A stretch of 64,000 nucleotides of DNA from Gracilariopsis chorda (lineage: Eukaryota > Rhodophyta > Florideophyceae > Gracilariales > Gracilariaceae), in assembly GCA_003194525.1 (NCBI GenBank), contig NBIV01000026.1:310001-374000 (forward strand). The letters are read 5' to 3'. Shown piece after piece: positions 11,901-22,998 of this stretch (the stretch's first letter is position 1; each line of letters starts with the position of its first letter). Under the pieces are notes generated by a model, which was given only the letters and a program-made list of their open reading frames with translations, did no database searches and was not told the DNA's origin. A program made the position numbers and the translations under genes.

Positions 11901-13586
11901 TAGATTGCTACGCAACCGTGCGGTTTTGTAGCTAATGCGCGAAGAATCGCGTGAATCTCCGCAAAAATGCGAAGAAGATGAAACTATTCCCCGCAAGGGC
12001 GCCACTCGAGTTTATCGCGATCGATATTCTCGGACCACTACTCACCACGAAACGGGGAAACAAGTTTCTACTTGTCATTACCGACCGCTTTTCTAAGCTG
12101 GTACGGACTGTCCCTCTTCGGAGGATAACCGCTCTCACGGTGGCCCAGGCTCGGGTGACCCACTGGATTTTCGTCTACGGTCCGCCTGTCGAGGTGCTCT
12201 CCGATAACGGGAAACAGTTCGCGAGCAAGTTCTTCCAGGATGTTTGTCGCATCCTGGATGTCAAGAACTTGTTCACGACTACCTACCACCCCCAGTGTAA
12301 TGGGCAAGTTGAACGGTTTAACCGGACGTTACTCGCGGCGTTACGTTCCTACGTCGCAGACCACCCAAAGAACTGGGACATGTACGCTGATGCGGTAACC
12401 TACGCGTACCACAACGCAGGTACACCGGAACACCGGAGTTTCGCCATTCGAGTTGGTTCTATCTAGAACACCCCCGCCTGTGGCGCTGGAACCCCAAGCT
12501 ACCTTGGACAATTTCCCATCAGTGGCTATCTACCGGCAGCAATGGAAGCAATGGCTTTCCAAGCTGGTCCCCGCTGCGCGGAAGTCTATGGCACGGGCGC
12601 AAGCTGCTTACATGCGGGATTTTGATGCTCGCTTGCGAGGGAAACCGTCCCCGATTCGGGCGAATGACTACGTCTTCATCAGGAAAGAGTACTACAACCC
12701 GGAACGGGAGAAGTGCCGTAGACTCTCGCCTGTGTCGGATTGACCATTCAAGGTCATCTCTGGAAACACCGACACTGTCTTGGTAGGGATGGGCGACACG
12801 CACGAACGGATTTCCCGTGATCGTGTTGTCCTTGCCCCTCCTCCCTCGTCAGAGGTAGTCCTGGACCCAGGCAACCCCGTTTCTACGGACGCTGCAACAC
12901 CGGAATCATCCGGGAGTACTAGGCCTACGGTACTACCGCACCCCAGCCGGGGACTCTCAGACCTACCGACCCTGTCGGACTCACCGGCTCAGCCGGGTAA
13001 GTCGGGCCTCTCAGCGCCCGCCCCTACCACGCCTGCCCCCCTGGCGCGAATTCATACCCGCCAGGCGGGGAATGTTATCCCTTATCCCGCCGCTCCGTCT
13101 AAGGAGGAGGAGGAGAACACTCGTTTTCGAGGAACGCTATCGCCGTCGCAACGGGAAACACGGAACACTAATCCCCCGTTCTTGGGCAGTGCTGCGCAAC
13201 AACAACCAGACGCGCATGCCTCGCAAAAGCGGCAATTATACCGTGGAAGACGGGAGGTTGAAGCGCAACTACCGCACACCCCTGTCAGGGAAAAAGGCAG
13301 CCAAGCCGCAGTCGAAGCTTCAGGCCCTGGCACGCAAGCGCCGGAAACGCCTCCCGTCATCGACGGAATCGAAGCCCCTGCTCCGGGGAATAATTTACGC
13401 CAACTTCCACAACACTGCGGCGAAGAACCAAGGAACTCGGGAAGAACGCGCGCCATCGCACGCTCGAAACCGGTCGTACCGAACGCTGCCCGTCCTCATG
13501 GAGACGGTGCACCGCGCTTAGCGGCAAGGCCCCTGAAAAGGGTGTCATCGGCAACTGCCCGGCACCCCCCAAAAGGGGAATTTTAA
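8901..13586 (+). pseudogene. pol: E1 pol polyprotein, disrupted
   Basis: Order: aspartic protease (VLDTGAGPNF near 9175), reverse transcriptase (YLDDIIIFS near 10640), RNase H (VDTDSSDYQVGC near 11085), integrase zinc finger (HYAPIGGHPGGRK near 11815), integrase core (LSDNGKQF near 12200; GQVERFNR near 12303), then a proline-rich tail to 13586. It aligns from end to end with E2 pol. Breaks: a frameshift between about 9740 and 9779; stops at 11150, 11261, 11312, 11933 and 12741; a second frameshift near 12440-12466. The RT motif NWGYWQV replaces NSGYWQV of E2. It is therefore inactive. Expression in an intact copy would be by -1 frameshifting from gag. Confidence 0.88.
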
Positions 13587-13662
13587 CCACAATGCTGGTG
13601 TACCGTAGTTAGCCTTAGGCAACCCCCCAGTAGCCGGGGACACCACGGCACATCTGGAACGT

Positions 13663-14292
13663 ATGGCAGAGAACGCTCGTGACCCCCCAGGGGAGGTGGA
13701 ACGCTTACCAATCACCGTATCGCACGGGACCCCGCAGGGGACGTCGCAAACACCGTTCCCGCATACGCGGCAAAAACCCCGCAAGCTCGCGGTTCGCGAA
13801 GAAGACCGCACTCGCGGAGTCCAAGTCCCCCGCCGGTTGGCGGTTTGCCCAGCCTACCGTGATGACGGGAACAACGACGCCCCTCTGGGGAATGACTTGC
13901 CGGTGAAAACCGTGACGCCACACACCCTCTTGAGGGATATCTTCCCGCATGCGCAGTGGCCACTAGGACAGCGCACGGCAACGCCGGAGACATCGCCGAC
14001 AACCCGGATGGGGGCCAACATACCGCACAGCGGGCAACCCTCGCAAGGGAGTACAACCACCACCCGGCACGGCCGGCAGGTCTACGAGCGAAAGTTCGCA
14101 GTAGACCGACTTGTCGGACACACCTGGGACCAGGATGGTATTCTACAATACCGCGTCCGCTGGTACGGCTATGACCCCAGTGGGGATACGTGGGAGCCAA
14201 TTGAACACCTCCCACGATCGCAGGTCGTGCGATACCACCGTCAAAGGGGAACTGCAGCCCCAGCCACGCTGGTTACTGCCCAATTCGGGTAA
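13663..14292 (+). CDS. E1 chromodomain frame
   Basis: A 209-codon frame, different from the preceding pol frame, whose C-terminal 65 residues form a chromodomain: RKFAVDRLVGH, then YRVRWYGYDPSGDTWEP and IEHLPRSQVVRYH. The aromatic and acidic positions that bind methylated histone tails (F, W/Y, WEP) are present. In chromoviruses this domain follows integrase and steers insertion into chromatin. The N-terminal part is Pro/Arg/Thr-rich with no recognised fold. In both E1 and E2 the domain is out of frame with the end of pol, so it may reach the polyprotein by splicing or frameshifting, or the frames may be broken by indels. Confidence 0.75.
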   Translation: MAENARDPPGEVERLPITVSHGTPQGTSQTPFPHTRQKPRKLAVREEDRTRGVQVPRRLAVCPAYRDDGNNDAPLGNDLPVKTVTPHTLLRDIFPHAQWPLGQRTATPETSPTTRMGANIPHSGQPSQGSTTTTRHGRQVYERKFAVDRLVGHTWDQDGILQYRVRWYGYDPSGDTWEPIEHLPRSQVVRYHRQRGTAAPATLVTAQFG

Positions 14293-14479
14293 CGTTGCCG
14301 CGCGAGCGGAGGGCAGTAAGAAAGGATAGCAAGGGAAAGTCCGTCCAAGACGGGGAATTCTAATTGGAAATCACCGTCCGAGACGGGAAAGTTTACCTAG
14401 TGGAGCAGCAAGCTCCATACTACACTACACTAACTGGCATAGCCAGGGAAGGAACACCAGGAAACTGGACAAAAGGGGC

Positions 14480-16267
14480 TCACTCTTCGCCGTCGCCCGG
14501 GGCGTAACCACCAGCGAGGCGGTAGGCCAACGCGTCCGCCCTAGTGGTGACATCCCCCGATACCTCGGCAGCGCTCAGACCGGCACCCCGGAGAAAACGT
14601 GCGATGATCTCGTTTTCATTCGCCGTCACCCCATTGGGGATAGAAGGTCCGGCACTTGCCGCCGAAGAGTCAGCAGCCGGCTCGGCCGGAGATATCCCCT
14701 CTGGGAAAGCTTCCGCGCTAGCGCTGGTTTCCTCTACGTTCATCTCCCCGGGTTCTTCCGGTTCTTTATCGACCATTGGGTCATCCCCGCCGTATGCGCG
14801 GTAGTACTCGTCAGAATCGATGTACCCCACAGGTTGGTCTTCCGGCACATGCCGGGGCGCATCCCGAAGCTCGCGCGCCTCCTCAGAGGAAATTTTCCGG
14901 AACTCCCAGGGGTCAAAGTAGATAAAATCCCCCGCAAGGGCGGTGTTTCTACCCAGTCCCGGACCACCGGTGTTATCGCTGCCGCCATCCAGACGACCGC
15001 TTTGCTCCAGAGGGACCTCACCCCAGCTAACGCTGTCGATGTACCCAAGTAATTGGAGGATCTCTTCATTGGGGTCCTGGCCCCCAAGGGGGATGCGAAG
15101 ATCCAACTTGCGGATTTCTGCCCGCACACGCGGTGGGAGGAACCAGAGACGAAACTGGTCGTACGCCTCGTTGAGGATATAAGCCGCAGCGCGGGCCGCC
15201 CACTCCGTAACCACTACGGACCACAATCCCGACCGGGGATCCTGCATGAGCAACGAACCGAGGTACGTAAGTACCGGCGAGAGTTCTATGTAGCACCCCC
15301 GGCAGGCTTCATGGAAGCGCCACCACTCGGGGAGTGCTACATACCGACCTAGTCGGTGAGGCGGCGCAATCCGCTCTATCTCCACGTTCTGATACGGGAT
15401 GAAATACCCGAATCGGGATCGCCAACGCCGCTCATAGCAGATGAATTTTTGGAGAAAGTTGGACCGGTATTGCCGGGGAAGATACCTGAACTCCGCCCGA
15501 ACAATCGGTGGCTCCCAACAAAGGGCTTCTTGCCGCGCTGCGGGGATGTTCCTCTAAGCGAGGGTCTCGAGGCGGAACAGGTTGTCGCCGTACCCAATCT
15601 CCCCGCGAGTGCGGAAGTAGCTAATGTCGAAGCCGAACTCCGGTGGGTCCGGTACATCGAATGGAGCCCGACTCTGCCGTTGGTATGCCATGCGGGTCAA
15701 CGCAGTCTGCGCTGCAGCGACAGTCTCGCCCGAATTCTTTCGGAGGTGGTGACGCGGAATGGCAATCCGGTGACGCCAATCCCACGATTTGGTGACTGCT
15801 CTGGGCAGATCCCCCGGAAGGGTGTCTGAGCCATCTGCATAAGCGGTGACCAATCCCTCATTGAGGACAGCGACCGCGTGAAACCATGGGGAAAGGCGCA
15901 GGCGCGACGCTTGATTCCGATTCATCGGGTTGAGCCCCACCAGGGTGTTGTAGGTTGGCCAGTTGAACGCCGGAGCGGTTCCGGAGGACCCCATCGAAGG
16001 TGGTATTGCGAAGGGATGGTCGGCTGTAGCAGCCATATTCCCCGGTTGTACCGGATGTCGATCGCCCTGACGCAGGGAAACTGACTGGAAACCGGTGGTG
16101 TATCGCCCGAGAGGCCTCGGAGGTTGGCTGTTGTTGTTGATGTTGTTGTCGTTGCTCATTACTCCCTTTTCGAGGGTGGCTTTTGTTGTTGTTTGTGCGC
16201 TCGATGACTCTGGTGCAGAGGGATTTACCGGAGAACCGGAGACAGAGCACGCGCTTTTATCACCCAT
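14480..16267 (-). pseudogene. E1 antisense gene (aORF), one in-frame stop
   Basis: On the minus strand one frame runs from ATG 16267 to TGA 14480, 596 codons counting the stop, interrupted only by TAG at 15554-15556. Both halves align in order with the intact E2 antisense protein: WFHAVAVLNEGLV, the block VRAEFRYLPRQYRSNF, PYQNVEIER, EWAARAAAYILNEAYDQFRLW, LDLRIPLG, GDFIYFDPWEF and an acidic C-terminal region with DDPMVD. The start lies 57 bp inside the 3' LTR boundary, so a promoter would be in that LTR. No membrane segment, zinc finger or catalytic motif is visible, and I do not recognise the family. Antisense extra genes in this position are known from some plant Ty3/gypsy elements (Grande, Retand); similarity to those cannot be judged here. 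Confidence 0.8.
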
Positions 16268-16311
16268 TTTCGTCTGGGAATCCTCCCCGTCCGCGGTCGT
16301 TTTCCCGTCTT

Positions 16312-16323
16312 AGGGGGGGGATA
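16312..16323 (+). promoter_or_regulatory. E1 polypurine tract
   Basis: AGGGGGGGGATA abuts the 3' LTR start TGTAGTG. This is the expected primer site for plus-strand DNA synthesis. E2 and E4 have similar G-rich tracts in the same place. Confidence 0.8.
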
Positions 16324-17149
16324 TGTAGTGCAACGCCCTCAGGGAGGGATTCTTGGTAGTTGAACGCTTTCCCGATATTATCGGTTGTGTAGTGTGTATA
16401 TGAACTACGTCCCACTATGGTGGATATGGACACGTGGGACACGGTTTTTGGTCGATTGGCGGTTGGCCACAGTAGTGGATTTTGCCACGAAATGTGGAGT
16501 ATTTTAGTTGATTTTATTTATTATTTTCACACCCATATCTGGGAAGCTAGTACTTAGTGGGACGGCGCAGTGCCGTCGCACCAGTAAACCTTCCCCAACA
16601 AGGGACCCCAACCTGGAGAATTCGCTCTAGTTGTTACCGCTTGCACGCGTGCTCTACTCCTCCTTGGAGGGAAACGCCGTGAACCACGGGACATCTAAAC
16701 CCCTTGCACATCTAAAGGGACCCATCACTGGGAGTCATATTATGCCAATTGCATTGGTGTTTCGCCCTGTATAGGGATATTGTTACCGGCATCGCTGTTC
16801 GCCCCCGTCGCTCTCACGACTCACTTCGTCCTCTCTTCCTCCTCTTCGCCCTTCCTTTTTCCCCTTTTTAGGGTAGCACCTCCCGCTATCCGCGGCTCTC
16901 GTGTGCGCATCCGCTCACACACCCCCACTTACGTGGAAACCTACCTCTGGCGAGGACGCATTCCCGCTCTCGTGGATACCGATTCTTGTCCTAAACCCTC
17001 TTGCCCTAGTCTCGAAGGGTGGCCTCGGTCTTACAAACCGGCTGCGCCGTGCCACCCCTAGACGGGCTCTACCCAACTTGGTTCACCTCCACGGAGGAAA
17101 GATCCCGAACGTCTTTCGGTGTTTCTCCCCTTTGGGGCGTTGCACCACA
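16324..17149 (+). repeat. E1 3' LTR
   Basis: 826 bp, TGTAGTGCAA ... TTGCACCACA. The left half is close to the 5' LTR, but from about 16770 the sequence departs (for example the block near 16960-17040 differs from both the 5' LTR and the solo LTR), which suggests a different subfamily or recombination. Confidence 0.88.
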
Positions 17150-19619
17150 CCTGGTGATTGTTGGAAACAGGCGAGCTATGGTGAGAAGCGTTGAAAGTAG
17201 ATGGTGATGATCCGAGTTTGAGTTTAGAGCACCCACCAGTGTTTATATAGAATTTTTTACCTAGCTCTATCAGTTTCAAGAGTAGATGAGGAACGTGAGT
17301 GTCCAGCAGCATTATGAACGGTTTCCTTGTCAGCCTTCGTATGTGGTAGGTTTAACAGGGTCAGTGCCAGATATAGTCGTTTGACGACCTGGCGTATTCC
17401 ATGCCCTGATGAATTGTTGCATAGTTTGACAAGTATCAGCGCAAGGTAGGGTCTTGATGATATGGCTTCAGGCCAGGTCTGCTGGGATGAAGTGGCAGAA
17501 TCGGGAATCTCCGATGGTAGTTTGGCCATTTCTGTACCAGGTTGGAGTGTCTTTCATCGTCGTAAGTAGCGTACAACGTTCTTATCGGGGCTGGTGGTGT
17601 CAAGCCAACATGCCTAGACGTCTTTGATGTGAAGATGTAGTTGCCTCATATTAACAGCATGACCCCAAGATATAAAACTCGGCTTTCGGGTGGAGAAGAC
17701 ATGTCGATTGGGTAGCCCATCTTTTGAGGAGATCGACTGCAGTAGAAAGAAATGGTTTACACACGTTACAACGCATGCTAAAGACAATTATACTCAAAAT
17801 AATGTATATCGTAAAAAAAGTCTAACTGTGGCTCATTGACTCAGTTTCAAGTGATAACCAAAACCAAAGGGTGTCTGCAACACACTTCTCTCCAGATTTT
17901 GATTTCCATAACTAGTTAGTGTAGTGCCAAATATAGATTACAAGACCAAAATGTGTAAAAACCAATCGAATGACGGGTGCCAGCGAGGTAGTCTATATTT
18001 GGTAACATCTATGGGAAGCACCGCAAGGGCTCAAGTTGAAGAATGTAAAAGTGGTAGAGGAGAGGTTGTGGTCACTCCAAACCCCTCGAGGAGCGAGATA
18101 GCCCACTGAACTGACCGTAACGAGTTTGTAGTACTGTTCGTGCCACGCTCACGGTCTAGTATGAGGAGTCTGAAATAACCCAGAAGACCGAAATCAAATG
18201 GTATTACGCCTAACCGAGAGTTGTTTACCTTCACCACGCTCGGTGGGCGGGCATTACACCCATTATGAGGGGTAGTGAGGCTCAACCGCTGGTGCAGTCT
18301 GCTAAGTGGAATACGCTGAGGCAGACCCGCAGGTTTGGTACCACTCCATAGTACCTGTGTGTTTTTAGTTACCTAAAGCAATTGAATAAACTAATACCGT
18401 ACTTAGTTAGCCACTCTAACCCAATGTGCACACTACCCGACTAGTACAGTGTGCATTGCATCTCCTTGCTGCTCAGCTCTGACTGCTCCATAAAAGCAAC
18501 CCACATGCATAGTCGCGAGAGTCGCGTGAACTCGTTCGCGATACATTACTAAGGGCTTAATCATAGAGAACACCGAAATGTTTACACCATGAAGAAGGGG
18601 CCCTGCGTTTCGCGTTCTCAAAACATTGCCCAAATCACAGTCCCCACATCACAGTCCCCATCACATCCTTTGACACTGCTAAAACCGACAAAACACTAAC
18701 AGCAAACACCACTTTACCGAAATGCACCACTATCAGTATCAGAAACAGAGCGCAAACGATCTCGACGCAAACCATCAAATCGATGACGAAACTCACAACC
18801 AAACGCAGGATCGAAACATTACAGACGATGGTAAAAAACTGGCATACATTTACGAATAACGCCTACCTCTCCAAACTAGTAGAAACATTTACCCGAAGGC
18901 TGACCACTACTAGGTACCCAAATTTCTCAACAAACAATAGAGTAACATGAAGCGCATGTAATTCGATTCATCTGGTCCCATCAACACCAAACCATGCCAT
19001 AACTCGTGCCCAGTAGAAGCTCAAATTCGCTCGGATACCTGTAGGTCCAAAACCTCTCGTCTATGCATGGAGACAACCACATTCTTTTACTAATCGACCG
19101 GATTTACAATAACCAATTTCGTGAAAGATCGAAAACATATGCTGCCGCACATCGACGACAAGGTACAGAATGTACGCAAGAGGCTGACCATCTGTTAACA
19201 GATTTCAGAAGAGAATAACTCAAAGATTTTACGTCATTTACAACGCAAAACAATTACGAAAAGAACCAAGTTCACCCAGAGAAGTACCTGGATGCGAGTT
19301 GTATGAGCTCACACACATCTGAGTGATTACAAAGACCCAAAATCATGCGTGCTATTCTACATTACATTACGCGTCTATCCTCAGATTATCACAACATGTA
19401 CATCCACATTCACTGTTGACGCCCAAAAAATGTAAGAAAATTAGAAACATTACTTGAAGGCCACTTTCCTCGATTCTTTTGGTATCATTCGCAAACGAAG
19501 CATAAATTGGGATGTACGTATGACAACCTGACGATAGAAAGTTATTAATAAGTACGATAGTACGCGTGATATCCTGGGCGCGGGAGAACCCAGATGTTTG
19601 CAAGCCCATCCAAAGCGGT
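17150..19619. other. Interval with no recognisable gene
   Basis: Open frames are short (at most about 90 codons) and overlap on both strands. A minus-strand frame at 17257-17529 could be a transposase N-terminus displaced by E1, but I see no motif to support it. A near-duplicate of ATCACAGTCCCC occurs twice near 18635-18660. Nothing else is interpretable. Confidence 0.4.
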
Positions 19620-21000
19620 TCTACGTACTTCTCCGGGTGTTAAGGCCTTATCTGGAGGAACGGCTGTTTATTTTTCAAACAAATCACAACGCATTGCGTT
19701 GGTTCCTGAACATAACAAATGCAACATGAAAACTCGTGAGATTGCGCCTACGTCTCGACGAGTCCGACTTTGATGTGCAGTACCGTCCAGAAATCAAATA
19801 CTTTTCCCGGACGGATTCTCTCATAAACTGAAGAGCAAGCCGGACTAACCGTCTCTAAAGGACAACATTCAATGTCCCTACCTCAAAAATGGAAGAGGAA
19901 GGTTGGAATTTGTCCTAGTAAACGTATCAGTAACCGTGAAAACTTAGACAGATGTGCAGGGTAGCTTCCTCACCGTTACAGGCAATAGGTTACCCTTGGT
20001 TGCCATGGCTCCCATAACTGGAAGCATTTGGTATAACCGGATTGCAGCCAAAGAGTTCATCGCTCCTCAAGCAACAGACCCATTTTGCGAGGAAAGGGGG
20101 CTCTCTTTTGGATATCCGAAGTTCCGTTTCTACTAGAGCCGTTATGGGATACTTTGCAGAATATCAGTGATTGAAAAAGCAATACAGCGGGTCTTACAGA
20201 AATCCCTCCGAGAGAGAGTCCTATATCTCGCCCATAACCAACGCCATTCTGGACACCCAGGCGCGGTTAAGATGTATTACACATTACGAGAACAGTTCTA
20301 CTTCCCCCTAATGTCCAAGCATGTGTATGAAACCGTCTCGCCATGCGACACATGTCGAGCCGTTCGCGAAAAAAACTTCAATAATCAAAAGTAGTTAACG
20401 ATGTTTCAGGCATCGGGATTTTTCGATTTTATAGGCATAGATAGTTTGAAACCCGGATGCGGCACCAACTCCATACAGCTAATCATGCACAGCTCTTAGA
20501 AGCTCATTAGGGGAATACTGATGTCATATACGAAGACAAATGATATTTCGTGCGCTTTTCTAGAGACCTGGGCCTGCCCATACAGGATTCGTACTTTTGT
20601 TCTCAGCTACAACCGCCCGCAGCTCGTCGCCAAGTACTTTGAATCGCGCTCTGCTAATCTTGTGACTACGCATGTGCTTACCACCACGTAACACATACAA
20701 AAAAGGCACAAATCGAGAGGTTTGATAAGTCGTCAGGTAACAGCGTGCGGCAGCACTACGTATCCGAGCACCAGACGGACTGGGACAAAATGGTCCAACC
20801 TCTAGTGTACGTGGACAATTTTCAAGCCCAAATATTAACTTGATTGGACCTGTTTGACGTCCCGCTGACTGGAAACTCTTTTGGGATGATGCTCGATTAT
20901 AAAATCTCTGCACTACCTCAAACAGCATCGCTAACTTCGACCCTGTCAGAAGCAAAACTCGTCAGGTGTAGCAGGATTTCAGAGCTCAAAAAGCTGGCGT
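19620..21000 (+). pseudogene. Remnant of a Ty3/gypsy pol: RNase H end plus integrase
   Basis: Translated plus-strand fragments, in mixed frames, read as RNase H (LRPYLEERLF, NHNALRWFLN, WKLVRLRLRLDESDFDVQY, about 19630-19790), integrase zinc finger (RHSGHPGAVKMYYTLREQF, then CDTC; 20167-20394, H-H-C-C order preserved) and integrase core (FDFIGIDSL near 20415, LETWACPYRIRTFVLS near 20560, TTHVLTTT near 20665). Stops and frameshifts are frequent. Its LTRs are not identified. It is a different lineage from E1/E2/E4, judged by the integrase fragments. Confidence 0.7.
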
Positions 21001-22305
21001 ACACTTAGCTACGCACGGTAAAACCGTACAGGAGGGGTACAAAGCCTCGTATGACTCTCAAATACGAAACAATCTTACACTATAGGAGAGGGATATAGAT
21101 TGTTTGGGTATCACGCCTAGGACGAAGACATTTACTGAGTAAGATAATGTCATGATTGAACTACTAACCAATTCTTAAGAGCTGTACAAGAGTATCTATG
21201 TCACAAAGGTTACGGTCACTGTTGACCTCGACGGGCTACGCGATAGAGTTAAAATTGACCCGGTGAATGCAGATGGACCCCCAGCTTTGAAGGTGGTCAC
21301 AAATCCTGCTACACCGTACCAATCGAAGAGAAATGAAGTTCAAATGAGTGTATTTGTGGTGGAAGTCACACTTAAATACCTATGGGCTAGCGCAGCTGTC
21401 TTATAAGAACAAGTCCGTTTGCCTTGAGCCAAGCCAAAATCAGGAGAGCACTGATTCTCCATCTACAAATCCCACATTGGCATAAAACGAATGGATGTTT
21501 AAGAACGGCATGGACGACGGTATAGCCAAAGACGGTGAAGAACTGGTCATCTTCAAGTGGTAAGAGGTTTAAACAGAATACTTGAAAACCGAGGCTGATC
21601 ATACCGCAAAACTTCACTGAGCATTATTTCCGAAGAAAGCCATGACACAAGGACGGGTCCAAAACAGACAAAGTTGTTTAGTAAATGTACCAAACGCAAA
21701 TTTGATAACACAGAACCTGGTAGGATTAGGAAGGAACACTCAACTCGTCGCCGGTACCTCTAAATGCCGATCAGTTGAGCCACCTTCCGCATTGTCACAA
21801 GGTTACATGAAGCACCACACTTACGAAAAGCACATAGCGGTCACAACGAGCACCAGTCACACGGAACATAGTCACACGGCGCATATAAAGCCGGCATGAA
21901 CCCTTCTACCGAGATGGATCAGCGTGACACACCACGTCACATGGACCATGTCACATCCGGAATTTCAGTGAGAGTCTGGATAAGCATGTGCTGTACCAAA
22001 GATAAACCAGCAGTACTTAAAAGGAAATATGCATGATGCTCTGCGTGTGGAACTACTCTTACATGTAAATGGGCATCTAAGGCGCATCCAAATACCTCTC
22101 CAGAATATCTGACAAAAATAATGGTAGTGAATCTGCGCATCAACCGGAAAGCTTATAGGAGAGAGGCTTTTCTGTGATGAATACTAGTAGAGCACGCCCA
22201 GAAGCGTTTTTCAATTGCTAAGGTCAAGGGAGTTCGGAGTGGATAAGGTTTCCCGGAAACACCCATCACCTTACAATAATGGCTGTTGTGTTGGGAGATG
22301 GGAAT
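21001..22305. other. Interval with no recognisable gene
   Basis: No supported coding region. A TATAAAG box at about 21882 lies in a stretch with repeated TCACACGG/GTCACA words (21840-21960) that could be the promoter part of a worn LTR, but no partner copy was found in the window. Confidence 0.35.
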
Positions 22306-22863
22306 TGTGATATCTCCAATACATCCCTCGAGAGATTCAGTAGCTTGCAGTGATCCGCGCGAATAACCCTATACGAAAGGGTGCCGCTTGCGGCGGCCAG
22401 TGTCCTATAGATAACCCGAACAGCGGTGCGGGACGAATTGCGTAATCACGGGGAAAGGGTTGGCGATTGATTCACTCCAAAGGGCACAGGAAGCCACACG
22501 TCATGCACTAGTTTCGGAAATCTGAGTAAGGATCCAACACTAGGGACTGGTTCATGCCCTCATTTTCCCCGTCTTATGAGAAGGTTCAAGCATCGGCGAC
22601 TAAGTACCACACGTACGGGCGCTCCTAGCTCCTGCTACTTAAACCATATCTAGATATTATAAGCGTGTGCCCCGTGGCACGCGCCTACTGTGCGTCAACC
22701 AAATTAGTGGTACAATCCATATATGAGCGGCATCACCCAGTGCACCCACCAATAGCCCATTTGGGTACCCCCAGCTGCTTGGAATTACCGTCCTGGTATG
22801 AATCATCGTCAGCGACTTGGGCAAATAGTTTGCCTCGGAACGCCGGATACTCCTGACGCCACA
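22306..22863 (-). repeat. E4 3' LTR
   Basis: 558 bp; on the minus strand it begins TGTGGCGTCAGG at 22863. It matches the copy at 31621-32179 along its length, for example CCCTATACGAAAGGG against CACTATCCGAAAGGG, the GTGCCGCTTGCGGC block, and GAGCGGCATCACCCAGTGCA. The inner end is exact; the outer end is set by alignment to within a few bases. Confidence 0.85.
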
Positions 22864-22876
22864 TATCCCGCCCGTT
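22864..22876 (-). promoter_or_regulatory. E4 polypurine tract
   Basis: On the minus strand ACGGGCGGGATA directly precedes the 3' LTR start TGTGGC, comparable to the GGGGGATA and GGGGGATG tracts of E1 and E2. Confidence 0.6.
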
Positions 22877-22998
22877 AAGAGCGGAGCGTGCCGATGCAGT
22901 CGCCTATATAAGTGGCGAACCATGGGGCAGCCCCGGTACCTATGGAGTGATGCAACACACGGTCAAGCGACATCCTCGAGAACTCTTCTCTTTGCCCA

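Larger units (their letters stand above)
5807..17149 (+). mobile_element. E1: decayed full-length Ty3/gypsy chromovirus with antisense gene
   Basis: An 11.3-kb element: LTR, tRNA primer site, gag, pol, chromodomain frame, a reverse-strand gene, polypurine tract, LTR. Gag and pol carry in-frame stops and frameshifts, so it is not autonomous. The two LTRs are clearly diverged and no matching target duplication is seen (GCACC before, CCTGG after), so it is old, rearranged or recombinant. It sits in the DDE transposase frame of the older DNA transposon. The whole element is unusually rich in very short perfect inverted repeats (see findings). Confidence 0.9.

Noticed and set aside
14480..16267. 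Interpretation of the extra gene as an envelope gene
   Set aside because: It is on the opposite strand to gag-pol and shows no signal peptide, transmembrane segment or furin-like site.
17058..17529. Minus-strand frames as the missing N-terminus of the DDE transposase
   Set aside because: Position would fit if E1 split the gene, but no family motif is visible and the E1 flanks do not show a shared target duplication.
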